A stretch of DNA of 64,000 nt from UBA7803 sp040219935 (GCA_040219935.1 JAVJUA010000037.1:1-64000), one strand, 5' to 3'. Shown: positions 31,787 through 45,402, counted from the first letter of the stretch. Program-made: numbers and translations. The notes: generated from the sequence alone by a model not told the origin.

Positions 31787-32544
31787 TCCTGCGGGGCGGC
31801 GTCGCCGTCAGCGTCGTCGATGCTGATCAGCTCGACGTCGAACACCAGGGTGGAGTTGGGCGGAATGCTGCCCGCGGCGCGGTCGCCGTAGGCGAGTTCG
31901 GCCGGCACGTAAAGCCGGTACTTGGCACCCGGCGACATGAGCTGCAACCCCTCGGTCCAGCCGGCGATGACGCGGTTCAGCGGGAAGCTGGCGGGCTCGC
32001 CGCGCTGATAGGAGCTGTCGAACACGGTGCCGTCGATGAGACGACCTTCATAGTGGGTGGTCACCACGTCGGTGGACTGCGGCTGCTCGCCCTCGCCGGG
32101 CTCGAGCACCTCGTACTGCAGGCCCGACTCGAGGCTCACCACGCCGTCGCGCTTGGCGTTTTCCGCGAGGAACTCGAGCCCCTGCTCCAGGTTGCGCAGC
32201 GACGTGCTGGCCGCTTCGGCCTGGCGCGCCTCCATCATCGCCCCCAGCACCCGCTCGGCCTCGGCGTCGTCCACCAGAGTCTCGCGGCCGCCGAGCTGAT
32301 CCCGCACGCCACGGACGAAGGCGTCGCTGACGATGTCGGTGCCGAGCTGGCGCTGAACGTTCTCGGCGAACCGAAACCCCAGGGTGTAGCTGGCCTTGGC
32401 CTGGTCGTCGGCCAGGGGCGGCTCGGCGGCTTCGGGCGCGGCCCCGCCGCCGGCGTCGCAGCCGGCCAGCCACAGCAGAGCCAGGCCCAAGGCCGCGGCG
32501 CGCCAGCTTGTCCTGGTTTCTCGATCGGTTCTCATAAACGGCAT
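31783..32544 (-). CDS. FKBP-type peptidyl-prolyl isomerase lipoprotein (FkpA/Mip-like)
   Basis: This is an envelope proline isomerase and chaperone. The 253-aa product has a lipobox (LWLAGC, C29), an N-terminal helical dimerisation domain (about 45-145, KASYTLGFRFAENVQRQL as in Mip/FkpA) and a C-terminal FKBP domain (about 155-245, VVTTHYEGRLIDGTVFDSSY, GWTEGLQLMSPGAKYRLYVP, AYGDRAAGSIPPNSTLVFDVEL). The aspartate and aromatic pocket residues are kept. GAGGAG lies 8 nt before the ATG. Lipid modification should place it at the outer membrane or in the periplasm. Confidence 0.92.
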   Translation of the reverse strand: MPFMRTDRETRTSWRAAALGLALLWLAGCDAGGGAAPEAAEPPLADDQAKASYTLGFRFAENVQRQLGTDIVSDAFVRGVRDQLGGRETLVDDAEAERVLGAMMEARQAEAASTSLRNLEQGLEFLAENAKRDGVVSLESGLQYEVLEPGEGEQPQSTDVVTTHYEGRLIDGTVFDSSYQRGEPASFPLNRVIAGWTEGLQLMSPGAKYRLYVPAELAYGDRAAGSIPPNSTLVFDVELISIDDADGDAAPQE

Positions 32545-32758
32545 GCTCTACTCCTCGTTCCCGGTTGCTCATCGCGTGAACGCCGGGTTACATTCTGAAC
32601 ACAGTGGCCTGATGGGCCATTGGCTAGTCTCGGTGGGGTTGGTCGGTCAGCGCCGCGAGGCCATGGAACCTACGCTCGCGGGCGGCATCTTAACCATCAG
32701 ACACGGCAACCCGCCGGCATCTAACCACATCGACGCAGGACGCGTAAAAACTTTCGTA

Positions 32759-32777
32759 GCCCGGCCCCGAGCCGGGC
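32759..32777 (+). promoter_or_regulatory. Hairpin in the leader of prc
   Basis: GCCCGGC-CCCGA-GCCGGGC forms a 7-bp perfect stem about 47 nt upstream of the prc ATG. The remaining 32545-32823 interval between the divergent FKBP and prc genes must hold both promoters. Nothing closer to consensus was recognised there. Confidence 0.35.
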
Positions 32778-32823
32778 GGCACCGAGGTCCGGACCAGACC
32801 ACTGAGAGGCTGGAACACGCAGC

Positions 32824-35028
32824 ATGCAGCGCATCAAGAGACAGAGCCACGACACCGCCACCAGGGCCGGGCGCAGACCGCTGTGGCGGGGATTGCGACG
32901 CGGGCCGCTGCTGCTGGTGGTGGCCGTGCTGTGCTCGGTGGGCGCCTGGGCGACCCAGCAGCCGGCGAGTCCGGCGGCCGAGGGCGTCGCCGCCGAGGAT
33001 GGCCGCCTCGAGCCCCTCGACGTGCATCCGCGCACCCTGCTCACCATCGTCGAGCAGCTTCGCCACAACCATTTTCTCAGCAAGCCTCTGAACGACGACC
33101 TGTCGAGCGAGATCTTCGACAACTACCTCAACATGCTCGACGGCGCCCGGCTGTACCTGGAGGCCGGCGACGTGGCCGCACTCGAGAAGTACCGCTATCA
33201 GCTCGACGATGCGTTGCTCCGCGGCAACCTCGACCCCGCCTACACCATGTTCAATCTCTACCAGACCCGGCTTACCGAGCGCCTGCAGTTCCTCATCGAC
33301 GAGCTGGACAAGGGCCTCGGCGGCATGAGCTTCGACACCGAAGAGTCGGTGGAGCTCGACCGCAAAGACGCAGCCTGGCCCGTGGACCGGGCAGAGGCCG
33401 ACGACCTGTGGCGCAAGCGGCTGAAGGCGGCCGCGCTGTCCATGAAGCTCAACGGCAAGGAGCTCGATGAGATTCAGGAGCTGCTCACCAAGCGCTACAA
33501 GAATCGGTTGAAGCAGGCGCAGCAGACCAAGAGCGAAGACGCTTTTCAGCTCTACGTGAACGCATTCGCCACCACCTACGATCCGCACACCCAGTACTTC
33601 TCGCCGCGAAACTCGCAGAACTTCAACATCAACATGTCGCTGCAGCTCGAAGGCATCGGCGCCGTGCTGCGTACCGACGACGACTACACGTCGGTGGTGG
33701 AGCTGGTGCCCGCCGGGCCCGCGGACAAGTCGGGGCTGCTGGCGCCGGCCGACCGCATCGTCAGCGTCGGCCAGGGCGAGAGCGGGCCGCTCATCGACGT
33801 GGTGGGCTGGCGCCTGGACGACGTCGTGGAGCTGATCCGCGGCCCGAAGGATTCCACCGTGCGTCTGGAAGTCATTCCGCACACGGCCACCGACACCACC
33901 ACCCGGGTGGTGACCATCACCCGTGACGCCGTGCAGCTCGAGGAGCAGGCGGCGCAGAAGAAGCTGATCACGCTGAACCAGAACGGCGAGGACGTGCGCA
34001 TCGGCGTGGTCACGGTTCCCACCTTCTATGCCGACTTCAAGGCGATTCAGCAGGGCGATCCGAACTACAAGAGCACCACCCGCGACGTCCGCCGACTGAT
34101 CAGCGAGCTGAAGGCTGACGGCATCGATGGCCTGGTGATCGACCTGCGCAACAACGGCGGCGGCTCGCTTCAGGAGGCCGACGCGCTCACCGGCCTGTTC
34201 ATCAAGTCAGGCCCCACCGTGCAGGTGAAGTCCGCCAACCGGCGCCCGAGCATCTACGCCGACACCGACGATGCGGTGGCCTGGAACGGGCCGCTGGCGG
34301 TGCTGGTGAATCGGCTGTCGGCATCCGCGTCCGAGATCTTCGCCGGCGCCATTCAGGACTACGGCCGCGGCATCATCATCGGCAGCCAGACGTTCGGCAA
34401 GGGCACGGTGCAGACCCTGATCCCGCTGAACCGGGGCCAGCTCAAGATCACGGCCGCCAAGTTCTATCGGGTGTCCGGCCAGAGCACCCAGCACCAGGGC
34501 ATCATTCCGGACATCGAGTTCCCGGAGATCTACGACGCCGAGCGCATCGGCGAGAGCGCCCTGGAAGACGCCATGCCGTGGGACATGATCCAGCCTGCCG
34601 TCTACCCGCGCAGCGACGATCTGCACCCCCTGCTCGCCGAGCTGAACACGCGCCATGAGCGCCGCGTGGCCGACGACCCCGACTTCAAGTACCTGCGTGC
34701 CATCGCCATGCGCACCCAGGAAGACGGGCGCAAGACCGAGGTGTCGCTGAATCAGGCGCTGCGGGCGCAGCAGCAGGCGCAGGACAACGCCTGGCGCCTG
34801 GAGCTCGAGAACGCGCTGCGTCTGGCCAAGGGCGAAGAGCCGATCGCCAGCCTCGATGATCTCGAGACCCCTGCGGTCGGCGCCAGCGCGGCCCGCGACG
34901 CGGACGCCGACCCGTCGGAAGATCCCATGCTGCGCGAATCGAGCCAGATCCTGCTCGACTACATCGGCCTGACGCGGCGGGTCGCCGTTGCCGAGCACCA
35001 CAGCGGCGAGAAGGTGGCCGTGCATTGA
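32824..35028 (+). CDS. prc: Carboxy-terminal processing protease Prc (tail-specific protease)
   Basis: Prc is a periplasmic serine-lysine protease that trims lipoproteins and peptidoglycan hydrolases. The 734-aa product has a signal anchor (GPLLLVVAVLCSVGAWA), a helical N-domain (HPRTLLTIVEQLRHNHF), a PDZ domain (about 265-350, LEGIGAVLRTDDDYTSVVELVPAGPA), the S41 core with VIDLRNNGGGSLQEA, the nucleophile in SASASE (about 501-503) and the general base K526 in TFGKGTVQ. The C-terminal DUF3340-like domain follows. Length and motifs match E. coli Prc. The Lon-family gene starts 87 nt downstream. Confidence 0.95.
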   Translation: MQRIKRQSHDTATRAGRRPLWRGLRRGPLLLVVAVLCSVGAWATQQPASPAAEGVAAEDGRLEPLDVHPRTLLTIVEQLRHNHFLSKPLNDDLSSEIFDNYLNMLDGARLYLEAGDVAALEKYRYQLDDALLRGNLDPAYTMFNLYQTRLTERLQFLIDELDKGLGGMSFDTEESVELDRKDAAWPVDRAEADDLWRKRLKAAALSMKLNGKELDEIQELLTKRYKNRLKQAQQTKSEDAFQLYVNAFATTYDPHTQYFSPRNSQNFNINMSLQLEGIGAVLRTDDDYTSVVELVPAGPADKSGLLAPADRIVSVGQGESGPLIDVVGWRLDDVVELIRGPKDSTVRLEVIPHTATDTTTRVVTITRDAVQLEEQAAQKKLITLNQNGEDVRIGVVTVPTFYADFKAIQQGDPNYKSTTRDVRRLISELKADGIDGLVIDLRNNGGGSLQEADALTGLFIKSGPTVQVKSANRRPSIYADTDDAVAWNGPLAVLVNRLSASASEIFAGAIQDYGRGIIIGSQTFGKGTVQTLIPLNRGQLKITAAKFYRVSGQSTQHQGIIPDIEFPEIYDAERIGESALEDAMPWDMIQPAVYPRSDDLHPLLAELNTRHERRVADDPDFKYLRAIAMRTQEDGRKTEVSLNQALRAQQQAQDNAWRLELENALRLAKGEEPIASLDDLETPAVGASAARDADADPSEDPMLRESSQILLDYIGLTRRVAVAEHHSGEKVAVH

Positions 35029-35115
35029 CCGGAACCGGGCGCTCCGGCGCCCGGGCCCTTTAAATTCCCGAATCCCGCCCCCACGTTGTTCGAATCGACA
35101 GCGAACCGGCAGGCC

Positions 35116-37500
<2,385 letters not shown>

Positions 37501-37513
37501 GCGGCACGACCGC

Positions 37514-37534
37514 ATCGGACCGGGCAGGTCCGAT
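37514..37534. terminator. Hairpin between lon-type gene and the small minus-strand unit
   Basis: ATCGGACC-GGGCA-GGTCCGAT has a perfect 8-bp stem 13 nt after the protease stop codon and 6 nt after the stop of the small minus-strand ORF. It could terminate transcription from both sides, although there is no long T-tract. Confidence 0.5.
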
Positions 37535-37540
37535 CACGCC

Positions 37541-37687
37541 TCAGCGGCTGCGAGCCTCGGCGGCGGGAAGCGCCGTGTTCGATGCCGGCTTCGGGGAACC
37601 GCTGTGCGGCTTCGGTGGCCGGCGCCCTTTGGCGGCCTGATTACGACGTTCCAGGGCGATGAGCCTGGATTCGGTACGGTTGATCAC
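37541..37687 (-). CDS. Possible 48-aa basic small protein
   Basis: The GTG at 37687 is preceded by GAGGACAAT, a good ribosome site. The frame reads VINRTESRLIALERRNQAAKG, then a proline/serine/alanine-rich disordered tail, 48 residues in all and strongly basic. An in-frame GTG at 37723 would give 60 residues, but it falls inside a stem-loop. Third-position G+C is weaker than in neighbouring genes, so coding is uncertain and the region may instead be a non-coding RNA. No family is recognised. Confidence 0.35.
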   Translation of the reverse strand: MINRTESRLIALERRNQAAKGRRPPKPHSGSPKPASNTALPAAEARSR

Positions 37688-37749
37688 ATTGTCCTCGGCA
37701 GAACTACTGTCACCGCGATCCACCCCACCATGGGGTGCTCGGGGCGCGC

Positions 37750-37777
37750 ATTATAGGAATCTGTGATTACACCTCAA
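37750..37777 (-). promoter_or_regulatory. Near-consensus sigma-70 promoter, leftward
   Basis: On the minus strand, TTGAGG (37777-37772) is followed after 16 nt by a perfect TATAAT (37755-37750). It is the most consensus-like promoter seen in the window, in a locally AT-richer stretch. It drives the small unit ending at 37514. Confidence 0.7.
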
Positions 37778-37798
37778 GGGGAAAGTTCAAATCCGCGA

Positions 37799-37815
37799 CC
37801 GGTTTAACAAACCGG
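37799..37815. terminator. Hairpin after the HAD phosphatase gene
   Basis: CCGGTTT-AAC-AAACCGG has a perfect 7-bp stem 22 nt beyond the stop codon of the minus-strand HAD gene and 22 nt upstream of the -35 element of the next unit. It probably separates the two transcripts. Confidence 0.5.
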
Positions 37816-37837
37816 CCAGCCGGTCCCGCCGCCTGCG

Positions 37838-38503
37838 TCAGCCCGGCAGCAGAGCCGCCAGCACGTGGCGGAGGCTCGGCAGCACGTCGTGGCCGAGGGA
37901 GCGCAGCGCCGCGGACGGGGCCACCAGATCCGGCACCTGAATGACACGCAGGCCGGCCGCATGGGCGGCCCGCACGCCGTTCTCGGAGTCTTCCAGCGCC
38001 CACGCCGCACCGGCCGGCACGCCGAGGCAGGCCACGGCGGCCAGGTACGGGTCGGGATGGGGCTTGCCGCGCGCGGTCTCGCCGCCGCAGATCAGGCAGG
38101 CGAAGTAGGAGATGACCCCGGCACCGGTCAGCTTGCGGGTCGCCAGATCGCGGCCGGTGGAGGTGGCCAGGCCACGGGGAATGCCATGGGCCGCCAGGGC
38201 ATCGAGCAGGTCGAGGGCGCCGGGCTTGAGATCCACCGGCCCGGCATCGAGCCGGGCGGCGTAGCGGTCGCTCCAGATGCGGTCGAGGGACGGATAGTCC
38301 AGGTCCGCGCCGACCGCTTCCCGCAGAATCTGCTCGGTGCCCGCCGGCGTGCTGCCGATGCAGCGGGCGTAGACGGCGTCGTCCACCGTCACGCCCAGCT
38401 CTGTGCAGGCTTCCCGGAATGCCGCCTGAGCAAGCCGCTCGGAGTCGAGCAGCAGCCCGTCCATGTCGAACACGACCGCCGCAGGACGGGCGAGGTCAGT
38501 CAT
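37838..38503 (-). CDS. HAD-family phosphatase (beta-phosphoglucomutase-like)
   Basis: This is a 221-aa haloacid dehalogenase-superfamily hydrolase, subfamily IA. Motif I is VVFDMDGLLLDSE, with the nucleophile and acid/base aspartates. A helical cap follows (about 20-85). Motif II is GLATSTGR, the motif III lysine is in GKPHPDPY, and motif IV is ALEDSENGVRAAHAAG. The closest functional classes are sugar-phosphate phosphatases and beta-phosphoglucomutases; the substrate cannot be told. It lies 3 nt downstream of acnA on the same strand. Confidence 0.9.
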   Translation of the reverse strand: MTDLARPAAVVFDMDGLLLDSERLAQAAFREACTELGVTVDDAVYARCIGSTPAGTEQILREAVGADLDYPSLDRIWSDRYAARLDAGPVDLKPGALDLLDALAAHGIPRGLATSTGRDLATRKLTGAGVISYFACLICGGETARGKPHPDPYLAAVACLGVPAGAAWALEDSENGVRAAHAAGLRVIQVPDLVAPSAALRSLGHDVLPSLRHVLAALLPG

Positions 38504-38506
38504 CGA

Positions 38507-41188
<2,682 letters not shown>

Positions 41189-41312
41189 GGGTCCTCTCTC
41201 GTCGAGCGTCCGGAATGCAGGGGGACGTATTGTGCCTGAAAGCGCCGGCCCGGTGGAGCGCACATGGTGTTCGTCACATAATGTGCCGCCATCGACCCCA
41301 CCTGGAGCCGCC

Positions 41313-41729
41313 ATGACCCGAATGACCACCGCCGAGAAGCAAGCGTTCCTGGCCGGCCTGCACGTCGGCGTGCTGGCCATCCCGCGGGACGGGGCCGGCC
41401 CCCTGACCGCGCCGGTCTGGTACGACTACCGCCCCGGCGGCGAGCTGTGGTTTCTCACCGGCCCCGAGTCGCAGAAGGGCCGGCTGCTGGCGCCCGGCGT
41501 CCGCGTCAGCCTCTGCGCCCAGACCGAAACGCCGCCCTACCAGTACGTCAGCATCGAGGGCCCGGTGGTGTCGATCAGCTCCGCGGGCGACGAACTCCTG
41601 CCCATGGCCGTGCGCTATCTGGGCGAAGACATGGGGCGCGACTACGCCGCGCAGAGCGAGGGTGACGGCAGCGTGGTGGTGCGGGTGGCGCCCGAGCGCT
41701 GGCTCGCCGTGGACTACGGCAAGCGCTGA
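41313..41729 (+). CDS. Pyridoxamine 5'-phosphate oxidase-fold (FMN or F420 split-barrel) protein
   Basis: This 138-aa split-barrel protein has the typical N-terminal FLAGLHVGVLAIPRDGAGP, TAPVWYDYRPGGELWFLTGPESQKGRLL and ICYQYV-like (PPYQYVSIEGPV) segments of small flavin-binding PPOX proteins. The real substrate is unknown and it is much too short to be PdxH. GGAG lies 7 nt before the ATG. It is divergent from acnA across about 125 bp and convergent with tpm. Confidence 0.8.
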   Translation: MTRMTTAEKQAFLAGLHVGVLAIPRDGAGPLTAPVWYDYRPGGELWFLTGPESQKGRLLAPGVRVSLCAQTETPPYQYVSIEGPVVSISSAGDELLPMAVRYLGEDMGRDYAAQSEGDGSVVVRVAPERWLAVDYGKR

Positions 41730-41734
41730 TCGGC

Positions 41735-42394
41735 TCAGCGCTTCTTGACGATGCGGTAGACCACCTCCACCGCATCGTCGACGCCGGCGGCGGCGAAGCT
41801 CGGCGGCAGCGCACGGGCGGCGCGCCGGTGCAGCACCTCCACGTCGCAACGGCCGTCATAGAGAGCCCGAACCTCGGCTTCCGGCACCGAATGCGGCGGG
41901 CCGTCGATGCGGCTCTGGTCGTACTCCAGCGTCAGCAGCAGCATGCGCGCACCATCGGGAACGATGCGCTGCACGTGATCGGCGTAGTGCGGCCGCATGG
42001 ACGGTGGCAGCGCGATCAGGGCGGCCCGGTCGTACACCGCCTTGACGCCGCGCAGGTGCAACACCGTCAGCTCCATGACGTCGCCGCAGTAGAGGGTGAT
42101 GCGGTCATGGGAGAAGCGCAGCAGATCGGGCTCCCGATCGAGCCGAATCGGCAGTCCGGCCTCGGTGAAGAAATCACGCACGGCAGACTCCGCCAGCTCG
42201 ACGCCGAACACCGCATGCCCCCGGGCAGCCAGCCAGTGCAGGTCGAGGCTCTTGCCGCACAAGGGCACGAACACGCCCGCATCCGCCGGCACGCCGAGAT
42301 CGGGCCAGCACTTCTTCAGCCAGCCGTTCACCTCGGGCTGATGAAAGCCGATCTGCTGCGTGCGCCAGCGTTCGAGCCAGAATTCCCGCTTCAC
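41735..42394 (-). CDS. tpm: Thiopurine S-methyltransferase family protein
   Basis: This is a SAM-dependent methyltransferase of the TPMT class. In bacteria these enzymes methylate selenium or tellurium compounds and thiopurines. The 219-aa product starts at GTG (VKREFWLERW) and has the hallmarks FWLERWRTQQIGFHQPEVN, FVPLCGKSLDLHWLAARGH (SAM motif I), GVELAE, YDRAALIALP and MLLLTLEYDQ. Length matches bacterial TPMT (about 215-220). It is divergent from the YcaQ-like gene, with 63 bp between the starts. Confidence 0.93.
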   Translation of the reverse strand: MKREFWLERWRTQQIGFHQPEVNGWLKKCWPDLGVPADAGVFVPLCGKSLDLHWLAARGHAVFGVELAESAVRDFFTEAGLPIRLDREPDLLRFSHDRITLYCGDVMELTVLHLRGVKAVYDRAALIALPPSMRPHYADHVQRIVPDGARMLLLTLEYDQSRIDGPPHSVPEAEVRALYDGRCDVEVLHRRAARALPPSFAAAGVDDAVEVVYRIVKKR

Positions 42395-42457
42395 GGCTGT
42401 GATACAGTGCCTCTTCCCTGCGACCGATTCTGAACAAAGGAACCTACGGCAGCAACC

Positions 42458-43696
42458 GTGCATTCGGTCATCGACCTGCCCCTGTCCCGGCTGCGCCGGA
42501 TCGACCTCGACCGGCAGGGCCTGCTCAAGCGCGCCGCCTTCGGCCGCGGCCTGCCAGGGACCCGGCGGGCCATCGAACGGCTCGGCTACGTGCAGATCGA
42601 CACCATCTCGGTGGTGAACCGGGCGCACGACCACGTGCTGCACAACCGGGTGCCGGGCTATCGCCCGGCCATGATCGAGCGCCTGCAGGCCGACGGCACC
42701 GTGTTCGAGTACTGGGCCCATGCCGCCGCCTACCTGCCCATGCGCGACTACCGGTTCGCGCTGCCCCGCATGCAGGCCATGCGGGCGCGCAGCGAGCGCT
42801 GGGTGCGCAGCCGCGACGACGCCCTGATGCGGCGCGTGCTGGACCGGGTCCGTGCCGAGGGTCCGCTGCAGACTCGCGACTTCGAGGCGCGGCCAGGCGC
42901 ATCGCCCGGCGCCGGCTGGTGGGACTGGAAGCCGGCCAAGCGCGCCCTGGAGCAGCTCTTCATGCAGGGCGACCTGATGGTGGTGGGCCGGCGCGGCTTT
43001 CAGAAGGTCTACGACCTCACCGAGCGGGTGTTGCCTGCCTGGGTCGATACCCGGACGCCAACCCTCAGCGAATACGCCGGCTATCTGGTGGACAGGCAGC
43101 TCGCCGCCCACGGCGTGGCCAGCGTCCGTAGCTGCTGCCATCTGCTGCAGACGCCGGGGCTGCGGTCCACGGTGGCACAGACGCTGGCAGAGCGGCAGCG
43201 GGACGGCGCCCTGATCGCCGCCCGAATCGGTCCCGGCCGGGACCCCTGGTACGTGCTGCCGGACGTCCTGGACGGCCGCGCGCCGCCGGCGCCCGAGCGC
43301 GCCAGGCTGCTGTCGCCGTTCGACAACCTGATCATCCAGCGCCACCGCGGCCAGGCGCTGTTCGAGTTCGACTACCAGCTCGAATGCTACGTGCCCGCCT
43401 CGAAGCGGCGCTTCGGCTACTTCTGCCTGCCGATCCTGTACCGCGACGGCCTGGTGGGACGCGCCGACTGCAAGGCCCATCGCCAGGACGCAAGGCTGGC
43501 GGTGCAGCACCTGTACATCGAGCATGCCGAGCGGCTCGGCCGCGACGCGGATGCCGCTGCGGCGGCCCTGGCGGGGGGTCTGGCGGAGCTGGCCGCCGCC
43601 ACCGGCTGCGGAACGGTCGATCTGGGCCGGGTGACTCCGGCACAATGGCGTCCCCGGCTGGCCGCCGCCTGCGCACGCATCGAGGTCGAACCATGA
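42458..43696 (+). CDS. YcaQ/AlkZ-family DNA glycosylase (winged-helix, DUF1006)
   Basis: The 412-aa protein belongs to the HTH_42 family of DNA glycosylases that unhook interstrand crosslinks. Three winged-helix units and a beta barrel are expected. The catalytic motif is QID (Q46-I47-D48) in RLGYVQIDTISVV, the QxD form of YcaQ rather than the QxQ of antibiotic-cluster AlkZ. Other conserved segments are HNRVPGYRP, FEYWAHAAAYLP and LLSPFDNLIIQRHR. The GTG start is weakly supported (GGAACC 14 nt upstream). Its stop overlaps the sulfurtransferase start. Confidence 0.88.
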   Translation: MHSVIDLPLSRLRRIDLDRQGLLKRAAFGRGLPGTRRAIERLGYVQIDTISVVNRAHDHVLHNRVPGYRPAMIERLQADGTVFEYWAHAAAYLPMRDYRFALPRMQAMRARSERWVRSRDDALMRRVLDRVRAEGPLQTRDFEARPGASPGAGWWDWKPAKRALEQLFMQGDLMVVGRRGFQKVYDLTERVLPAWVDTRTPTLSEYAGYLVDRQLAAHGVASVRSCCHLLQTPGLRSTVAQTLAERQRDGALIAARIGPGRDPWYVLPDVLDGRAPPAPERARLLSPFDNLIIQRHRGQALFEFDYQLECYVPASKRRFGYFCLPILYRDGLVGRADCKAHRQDARLAVQHLYIEHAERLGRDADAAAAALAGGLAELAAATGCGTVDLGRVTPAQWRPRLAAACARIEVEP

Positions 43697-44562
43697 GCTA
43701 CGCGAATCCGCATCTGCTGATCGAGCCCGAAGACCTGGCGGCCCGGCTCGGCGACCCGGAGCTGCGCGTCTACGACGCTACCGTGTTCCTGGTGCCGGCC
43801 GCGACCGGCTATCGTGCCGAGAGCGGCCTCACGCGCTATCGCGAGCAGCACGTGCCGGGGGCCGCCTTCTTCGATCACCTGGGCGCCTTTTCCGATCGCA
43901 GCAGCGGGCTCGGCTTCACCCTGCCGGCCCCGGATCAGCTCGCCGCCGCCATGGGCGCCGCCGGCATCGGCCCGGAGCATCAGGTGGTGCTCTACGCCAG
44001 CGGCCACGCCATGTGGGCCACCCGCGCCTTCTGGCTGCTGCGTTACGCCGGCCACGACCAGGTGCGCGTGCTGAATGGCGGGCTCAAGGGCTGGCTGGCC
44101 ACGGGCAGCGCCACCGCCAGCGGCGACGAGGCCTACCCGCCCGCCCGCTTCACCGCGCGGCCGCGACCCACCATGTTCGTCGACAAGGCGGCGGTGCAGG
44201 CGGCCATGGCAGACGGCGGCGTGTGCACCGTCAACGCGCTGTCGCCGGAGGTCTACGCCGGCACGGGCGACATGCACTATGGCCGCCGCGGCCACATTCC
44301 CGGCAGCCGCAACCTGCACTACGACCAGCTCATGGACGGTCAGCGCTTCAGGCCGGCGGACGACCTCCGTGCCGCACTGACCGACGCCGGCATGCTCGAT
44401 GCGCCGCGGGTGATCACCTACTGCGGCGGCGGCATATCGGCCACCATCGACGCCTTCGCCTGCCTGCTATGCGGCCGCGACGACGTGGCCGTGTACGACG
44501 GCTCGATGTCGGAATGGGTCAGGGACGAATCGCTGCCGCTGAAGACGGGCGCCGCGCCGTGA
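43693..44562 (+). CDS. Two-domain rhodanese (thiosulfate/3-mercaptopyruvate sulfurtransferase)
   Basis: The 289-aa tandem rhodanese has an inactive N-terminal domain (LYASGHAMW stands where the catalytic loop would be, without cysteine) and an active C-terminal domain with C244 in ITYCGGGISA. The inter-domain linker includes the HIPGSRNLHY rhodanese signature. The loop CGGGIS differs from the CG(S/T)G(V/M)T of SseA, so the sulfur donor is uncertain. Its ATG overlaps the YcaQ stop as ATGA, and it converges with the enoyl-CoA hydratase gene. Confidence 0.88.
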   Translation: MSYANPHLLIEPEDLAARLGDPELRVYDATVFLVPAATGYRAESGLTRYREQHVPGAAFFDHLGAFSDRSSGLGFTLPAPDQLAAAMGAAGIGPEHQVVLYASGHAMWATRAFWLLRYAGHDQVRVLNGGLKGWLATGSATASGDEAYPPARFTARPRPTMFVDKAAVQAAMADGGVCTVNALSPEVYAGTGDMHYGRRGHIPGSRNLHYDQLMDGQRFRPADDLRAALTDAGMLDAPRVITYCGGGISATIDAFACLLCGRDDVAVYDGSMSEWVRDESLPLKTGAAP

Positions 44563-44571
44563 GCGCGCTCA
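44560..44571. terminator. 12-bp palindrome joining two convergent stop codons
   Basis: TGAGCGCGCTCA is a perfect palindrome. Its first three bases are the rhodanese TGA, and its last three are, on the other strand, the TGA of the enoyl-CoA hydratase gene. It resembles the arrangement at 29632-29645. Confidence 0.35.
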
Positions 44572-45402
44572 GCGATCCTCGTACCGCGGAGGCCGCTTCT
44601 CCAGGAAGGCGCTGACGCCCTCGCGCATGTCGCCGGTGGTGGAGGCCAGGATCTGCTGGCGGTCCTCCATGGCGATCACGGCCTCCAGGCTGCCGGCGTC
44701 CACGCTCATGTTGAGACACTCCTTGGTCAGCCGCACCCCGACCGGCGAGTTGCCGAGAATCTCCTGGGCCATGGCACGGCCGGCCTGCTCCAGCGCATCG
44801 TCTGCCACCACGTCGGATACCAGACCGACGGCGCGCGCCCGCTCGGCGTCGATGAAGCGGCCGGTGAGCAGCAGCTCCGAGGCCACGGCGCTGCCCACCA
44901 GACGCGGCAGGAAGTAGCTCACGCCGACGTCGCAGGCGCTGAGGCCGATGCGGATGAAGGCCGCGTTCATGCGCGCCTTCGGCCCTGCCAGGCGGATGTC
45001 GGAGGCCAGCGCCAGGGCGAAGCCGCCGCCGCTGGCCGGACCGTGAATGAGGGAGATGATGGGCTGCGGCGCCCGGCGCATGCGCATCACGATCTCGCTG
45101 ACCCGCCGCTGCACGCGCAGGCCCGCCACCGCGCCGCCCGGCTCGCTGCTGCGGTCCTCCTTGAGATCGAGCCCGGCGCAGAAGCCGCGGCCGGCGCCGC
45201 GCAGGATCACCACCCGCACCGAATGATCCGTGTACAGCTCGCCGAAGTAGTGCTGCAGCTCGAGCATCATGGTGCGGCTCATGGCGTTGAGCGCCTGAGG
45301 CCGGTTCAGGGTCAGCCAGTCGATGGCACCTTCCTTGGTGACCTCGAGGGTTTCATAGCTGCCGTCGGGATTGCTGCGCGGGGCGTAGAGAGATTCGGTC
45401 AT
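44569..45402 (-). CDS. Enoyl-CoA hydratase/isomerase family protein
   Basis: This is a crotonase-fold enzyme acting on an acyl-CoA in the cytosol. The 277-aa product has the oxyanion-hole segments GAGRGFCAGLDLKED and IHGPASGGGFALALASDIRLAG. The usual catalytic glutamate positions differ: SACDVGVSYFLPRLVG keeps Asp near the second site, so it may be an isomerase or a hydratase of unusual substrate rather than straight-chain FadB-like. It lies 23 nt downstream of the acyl-CoA synthetase in the same direction. The ATG follows AGGAGCCCCC. Confidence 0.88.
   Translation of the reverse strand: MTESLYAPRSNPDGSYETLEVTKEGAIDWLTLNRPQALNAMSRTMMLELQHYFGELYTDHSVRVVILRGAGRGFCAGLDLKEDRSSEPGGAVAGLRVQRRVSEIVMRMRRAPQPIISLIHGPASGGGFALALASDIRLAGPKARMNAAFIRIGLSACDVGVSYFLPRLVGSAVASELLLTGRFIDAERARAVGLVSDVVADDALEQAGRAMAQEILGNSPVGVRLTKECLNMSVDAGSLEAVIAMEDRQQILASTTGDMREGVSAFLEKRPPRYEDR

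Larger units (their letters stand above)
37514..37743 (-). ncRNA. Candidate ~230-nt small transcript (sRNA or small mRNA)
   Basis: Transcription from the promoter at 37750-37777 should begin near 37743. The transcript would start with a strong stem-loop (CACCCCA-CCA-TGGGGTG on the plus strand, 37721-37737) and end at the hairpin at 37514-37534. A terminator-like hairpin (37799-37815) insulates it from the upstream HAD gene. This defines an independent unit of about 230 nt. It does not match tmRNA, 6S or RNase P RNA as far as I can recognise. The ends are estimates. Confidence 0.45.
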
